From NCBI GenBank assembly GCA_028686565.1, contig JAQUBU010000104.1, positions 1-7,389 of the forward strand: 7,389 nucleotides of DNA, written 5' to 3'. The translations under genes and the position numbers were made by a program. Every line of letters begins with the position of its first letter. Within the stretch, counting starts at the first letter, position 1. The notes under the pieces are model-generated. The model had not been told where the DNA came from. It searched no databases and saw nothing but the letters and a program-made list of their open reading frames with translations. The stretch comes from Syntrophomonadaceae bacterium. Its GTDB lineage: Bacteria; Bacillota; Syntrophomonadia; Syntrophomonadales; Syntrophomonadaceae. Shown piece after piece: positions 5,290-7,389 of this stretch.

Positions 5290-6837
5290 ATGAAAATAAA
5301 AAAGAAAAAAATATTATCGTTTTTGCTGGTTGTAGGAATGTTATTTCAAGTATTTGCACCTACATTAGTCATAGCTGCAACATTTGAAGATGGTAACAGT
5401 GTAACGATAGGAGGAAATCCAACAATTAATGGTTCAATCTTTGAATATACAAATGGAGATGTAAAGATAACCAAAAATGGAACCCAAGTTAGTACAACAT
5501 CGTTTACTATTGCAGAAGAGGATGAAATAGTAATTACTTTAATGCCAGATGCTAATTATACAGCACAACTACATGATAATAGTAAGGATTTTAATATAAT
5601 GCTGGATAATAATACATATAGTTTTAAAATAGGACATGCTGATAGTAATACATTATCATATACGCCATCATTTGTTAGCGGACAAACACAAGAGCCAAAT
5701 ACTCCACCAGCAGGTGAAGCTCCAACTGTTGAAACAACGAAATTTGATTTCAAAATTAATGGAGAATCATTTACAAATGTTTCAATAGGTGATCAAGTTG
5801 TTGTATCTAATAATTTTAATATGGATACAATAAATGAATTTTATATTACTAAAATAGCAATAGATGGAGGCAAAACTTACAATTATGCTCCAAATGAATA
5901 TTCATACGAAATGCTAGACAATCAAGGAAGAACAATATTTGAATTAAACTATACTAAAGTAAGTGATAATTATTCAAATATTAGAATAGAGTCACACAGT
6001 GGAGATATTCTAGACAAAGATATTGCAGAAGGAAAATCAAAAGAAGATTATTTTGGATTTTATATTACGAATATGAGTTTTGTTAAAGAAGCATTTAGAG
6101 GGGTAGAAGTATCAACTGCAGTAATGCCTGATAACTATGATTTTACTGCATGGAATGGAACTGATTTAAGTAGTTCTACTCAATCTAATCCAGGTAAAGT
6201 ATCAGCATATTATGGTGAAAATACAATAAACTTTTCATCAATAGTATCAAGTAAAATAAAAAAGATAAGTCTTGTAACTGGTAGTTTGATACCAAGTTCT
6301 GCAGTTGAAATTAACAATGAAACTGGAAAAGTAACAATTCTATCTAATTATTATAATGAAATACCTTTAAAAATTGAATTAGAGGATGGTACAATTGGTT
6401 ATATTACAGTAAACCGAATAGGTATATTTATAAGTGATGTAAATGCAGGAAATGATACATTATATCACGGAGCATTTGCACCGGTTTCAGGGAATCTTAA
6501 TGTTGATAAAGATAAAAATAGAATTGCAGCAGTTTTCTATCATGAAGATACAACAACATATCAAGATTATGATCTAATTGTAAATATTACATATAAAGAT
6601 GGCAATACGGAAACAAAAATAGCAAAAGGTGTTGGAGATGTTCATAATAGTACTGGAAATATAGTAGGATCTGATTATATATTATGGGCTGGTAATAAAG
6701 AATCAGAACCAGCAAAAGTTTCAGTTACAGCAGTAAAAAAAGGTGCTACAAGTAGTAATTCAACAACATTTAGTGGTGCAACATTTGGCTCTGGATCTGG
6801 TGTTGAATGGAAAAGTAGGCAAGGAGGAAATGTATAG
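5290..6837 (+). CDS. Secreted beta-rich protein of unknown function, 515 aa
   Basis: This protein is exported and has no visible anchor. Residues 1-30 are a textbook signal peptide: a basic start (MKIKKKK), a hydrophobic core and a likely cut after VIA or VIAA. Residues about 31-130 form a first beta-rich domain. A Pro-rich linker follows (about 131-149, containing QEPNTPPAGEAPT). The rest is a long Thr/Ser/Asn-rich beta region ending GSGVEWKSR. I do not recognise a named family, although the style is that of bacterial Ig-like surface proteins. No LPxTG, choline-binding, SLH or LysM motif is present. The ATG at 5290 is chosen because it directly begins the signal peptide and GGAAGGA lies 12 bases upstream. 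Starts at 5248 (TTG), 5269 and 5278 would add 14, 7 or 4 residues before it. The stop touches the next gene's ATG, so this protein and the TPKTG protein are made together and may form a surface complex. Confidence 0.8.
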   Translation: MKIKKKKILSFLLVVGMLFQVFAPTLVIAATFEDGNSVTIGGNPTINGSIFEYTNGDVKITKNGTQVSTTSFTIAEEDEIVITLMPDANYTAQLHDNSKDFNIMLDNNTYSFKIGHADSNTLSYTPSFVSGQTQEPNTPPAGEAPTVETTKFDFKINGESFTNVSIGDQVVVSNNFNMDTINEFYITKIAIDGGKTYNYAPNEYSYEMLDNQGRTIFELNYTKVSDNYSNIRIESHSGDILDKDIAEGKSKEDYFGFYITNMSFVKEAFRGVEVSTAVMPDNYDFTAWNGTDLSSSTQSNPGKVSAYYGENTINFSSIVSSKIKKISLVTGSLIPSSAVEINNETGKVTILSNYYNEIPLKIELEDGTIGYITVNRIGIFISDVNAGNDTLYHGAFAPVSGNLNVDKDKNRIAAVFYHEDTTTYQDYDLIVNITYKDGNTETKIAKGVGDVHNSTGNIVGSDYILWAGNKESEPAKVSVTAVKKGATSSNSTTFSGATFGSGSGVEWKSRQGGNV

Positions 6838-7293
6838 ATGAAGAGAATATTATTAAGTGTCCTTATTATAGGATTAGCATTAACAATACTTTTTCCTTTA
6901 AGTGTAAGTGCAAAAAGTATACCTACTATAAATGTAACGAATAACAATAACAAATTAACTGTTTCTGGAACAACTGAAAATGGGGTGCTTGCAGTAGCAA
7001 TTATGGTTTATTCGGGTAATGATATATATCATATGGAAACTTGTTCAAGCAATGATAATAAATTTTCTTGTGAATTAAGTAAAACATTTGCAATAGGAGA
7101 TTATATTGTTAAGGTAGCAGATTATGATGGTGGAACATATATTTCTAAAAATATAAGTGTTAAAGGTGATACATCAGTTAGTGTTAAAGATGAAACTCCA
7201 AAAACAGGAACAATTGAATATATTGGAATAACAACTCTAATTATTACAATATCAGTTTTAGGAATTTCAATATTAAAGAGAAAAGAAGCATAA
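6838..7293 (+). CDS. Small surface protein with TPKTG sorting signal, 151 aa
   Basis: A probable sortase substrate. Residues 1-25 are a signal peptide (cut after SVSA). Residues about 27-110 form one beta-rich, Ig-like domain with two cysteines (69 and 78) that could form a disulfide outside the cell. The end has the three parts of a cell-wall sorting signal: TPKTG at 120-124, a hydrophobic stretch at about 129-145, and a basic tail (KRKEA). TPKTG departs from LPxTG in its first position, so a sortase with altered preference may be used. The ATG follows the upstream stop with no gap, and AAGGAGG (6821-6827) lies inside the end of that gene. It may fix the larger secreted partner to the wall, which is inference from the coupling and from the partner's missing anchor. 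Confidence 0.87.
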   Translation: MKRILLSVLIIGLALTILFPLSVSAKSIPTINVTNNNNKLTVSGTTENGVLAVAIMVYSGNDIYHMETCSSNDNKFSCELSKTFAIGDYIVKVADYDGGTYISKNISVKGDTSVSVKDETPKTGTIEYIGITTLIITISVLGISILKRKEA

Positions 7294-7309
7294 TATTAGA
7301 TAAACTGTT

Positions 7310-7339
7310 AAAGAGTAGATAGTATTCATCTACTCTTTT
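7310..7339 (+). terminator. Terminator hairpin; copy 2 of the duplicated hairpin
   Basis: Bases 7310-7320 (AAAGAGTAGAT) pair perfectly with 7328-7338 around the 7-nt loop AGTATTC, ending in four T. It lies 16 bases after the TPKTG gene and should end or weaken that transcript. Against 3225-3254 it differs at one loop base out of 30 and has the same orientation. The next gene's ribosome binding site starts only nine bases later, leaving no room for a separate promoter, so read-through into that gene is likely. Confidence 0.75.
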
Positions 7340-7362
7340 CAAATATTTAAGGAGAGTTTGAG

Positions 7363-7389
7363 ATGAGAAGTAAACACCAAAAGGAAAAA
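7363..7389 (+). CDS. Start of an unidentified gene, cut by the window end
   Basis: Nine codons are visible: MRSKHQKEK. AAGGAG (7349-7354) lies eight bases before the ATG, so translation is well supported. The very basic start would suit a membrane or secreted protein. A sortase or signal peptidase serving the TPKTG protein would fit the context but cannot be read from nine residues. Confidence 0.6.

Noticed and set aside
5556..6953. Minus-strand open frames at 5556-5753 and 6675-6953
   Set aside because: Both lie antisense to well-supported secreted-protein frames and lack ribosome binding sites.
3225..7339. Invertible surface-gene switch flanked by the two hairpins
   Set aside because: The repeats are direct, not inverted (judged by the loop), and no site-specific recombinase gene is in the window. 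Excision remains possible, but inversion is not supported.

Overview
The window reads as AT-rich DNA (roughly 30% GC by eye) from a low-GC, spore-forming Bacillota. A gut-type member of the class Clostridia is most likely. The reasons are strong AGGAGG-type ribosome binding sites, a Cna-B/SpaA isopeptide surface protein, a SpoVT-like sensor domain, and a small surface protein ending in a TPKTG sorting signal. The first 13 bases are the 3' end of an Illumina adapter, so base 14 is the true left end of a contig. No tRNA, rRNA, CRISPR array, transposase, integrase or phage structural gene is visible.

Layout. (1) 14-1869, plus strand: the 3' part of a large Cna-B/SpaA pilin- or adhesin-like gene with one partial and four whole Cna-B-like domains. 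It ends in LPRTR, a damaged LPxTG-like motif with no membrane anchor after it, and is followed by a bidirectional terminator hairpin. (2) 1923-2664, minus strand: a two-gene, translationally coupled unit encoding a stand-alone SpoVT-type GAF domain and then a 99-residue helical protein of unknown role. (3) 2665-2813: a divergent promoter region. (4) 2814-3149, plus strand: a small regulator with two ribbon-helix-helix motifs in one chain. (5) 3217-3261: a long hairpin between convergent genes. (6) 3276-5003, minus strand: a 575-residue protein with two N-terminal Xre-like HTH domains and a large uncharacterised C-terminal domain, expressed from a consensus sigma-A promoter whose -35 lies in a palindrome. 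(7) 5004-5289: an intergenic region with a possible 17-codon leader ORF and an imperfect palindrome. (8) 5290-7293, plus strand: two tightly linked surface genes, a 515-residue secreted protein without an anchor and a 151-residue TPKTG-anchored protein. (9) 7310-7338: a hairpin almost identical to the one at 3224-3254. (10) 7363 onward: the first nine codons of another gene.

How the genes may work together is inference. Three DNA-binding or sensor-type proteins (SpoVT-GAF, tandem RHH, double HTH) sit between two sets of cell-surface genes, which suggests regulated surface display. The double-HTH regulator and the secreted/TPKTG pair are divergent, share one intergenic region, and are bracketed by two near-identical 30-nt hairpins in direct orientation. 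They may therefore form one regulator-plus-surface-protein module. No biochemical function can be assigned to the C-terminal domain of the 575-residue protein or to the 515-residue secreted protein.
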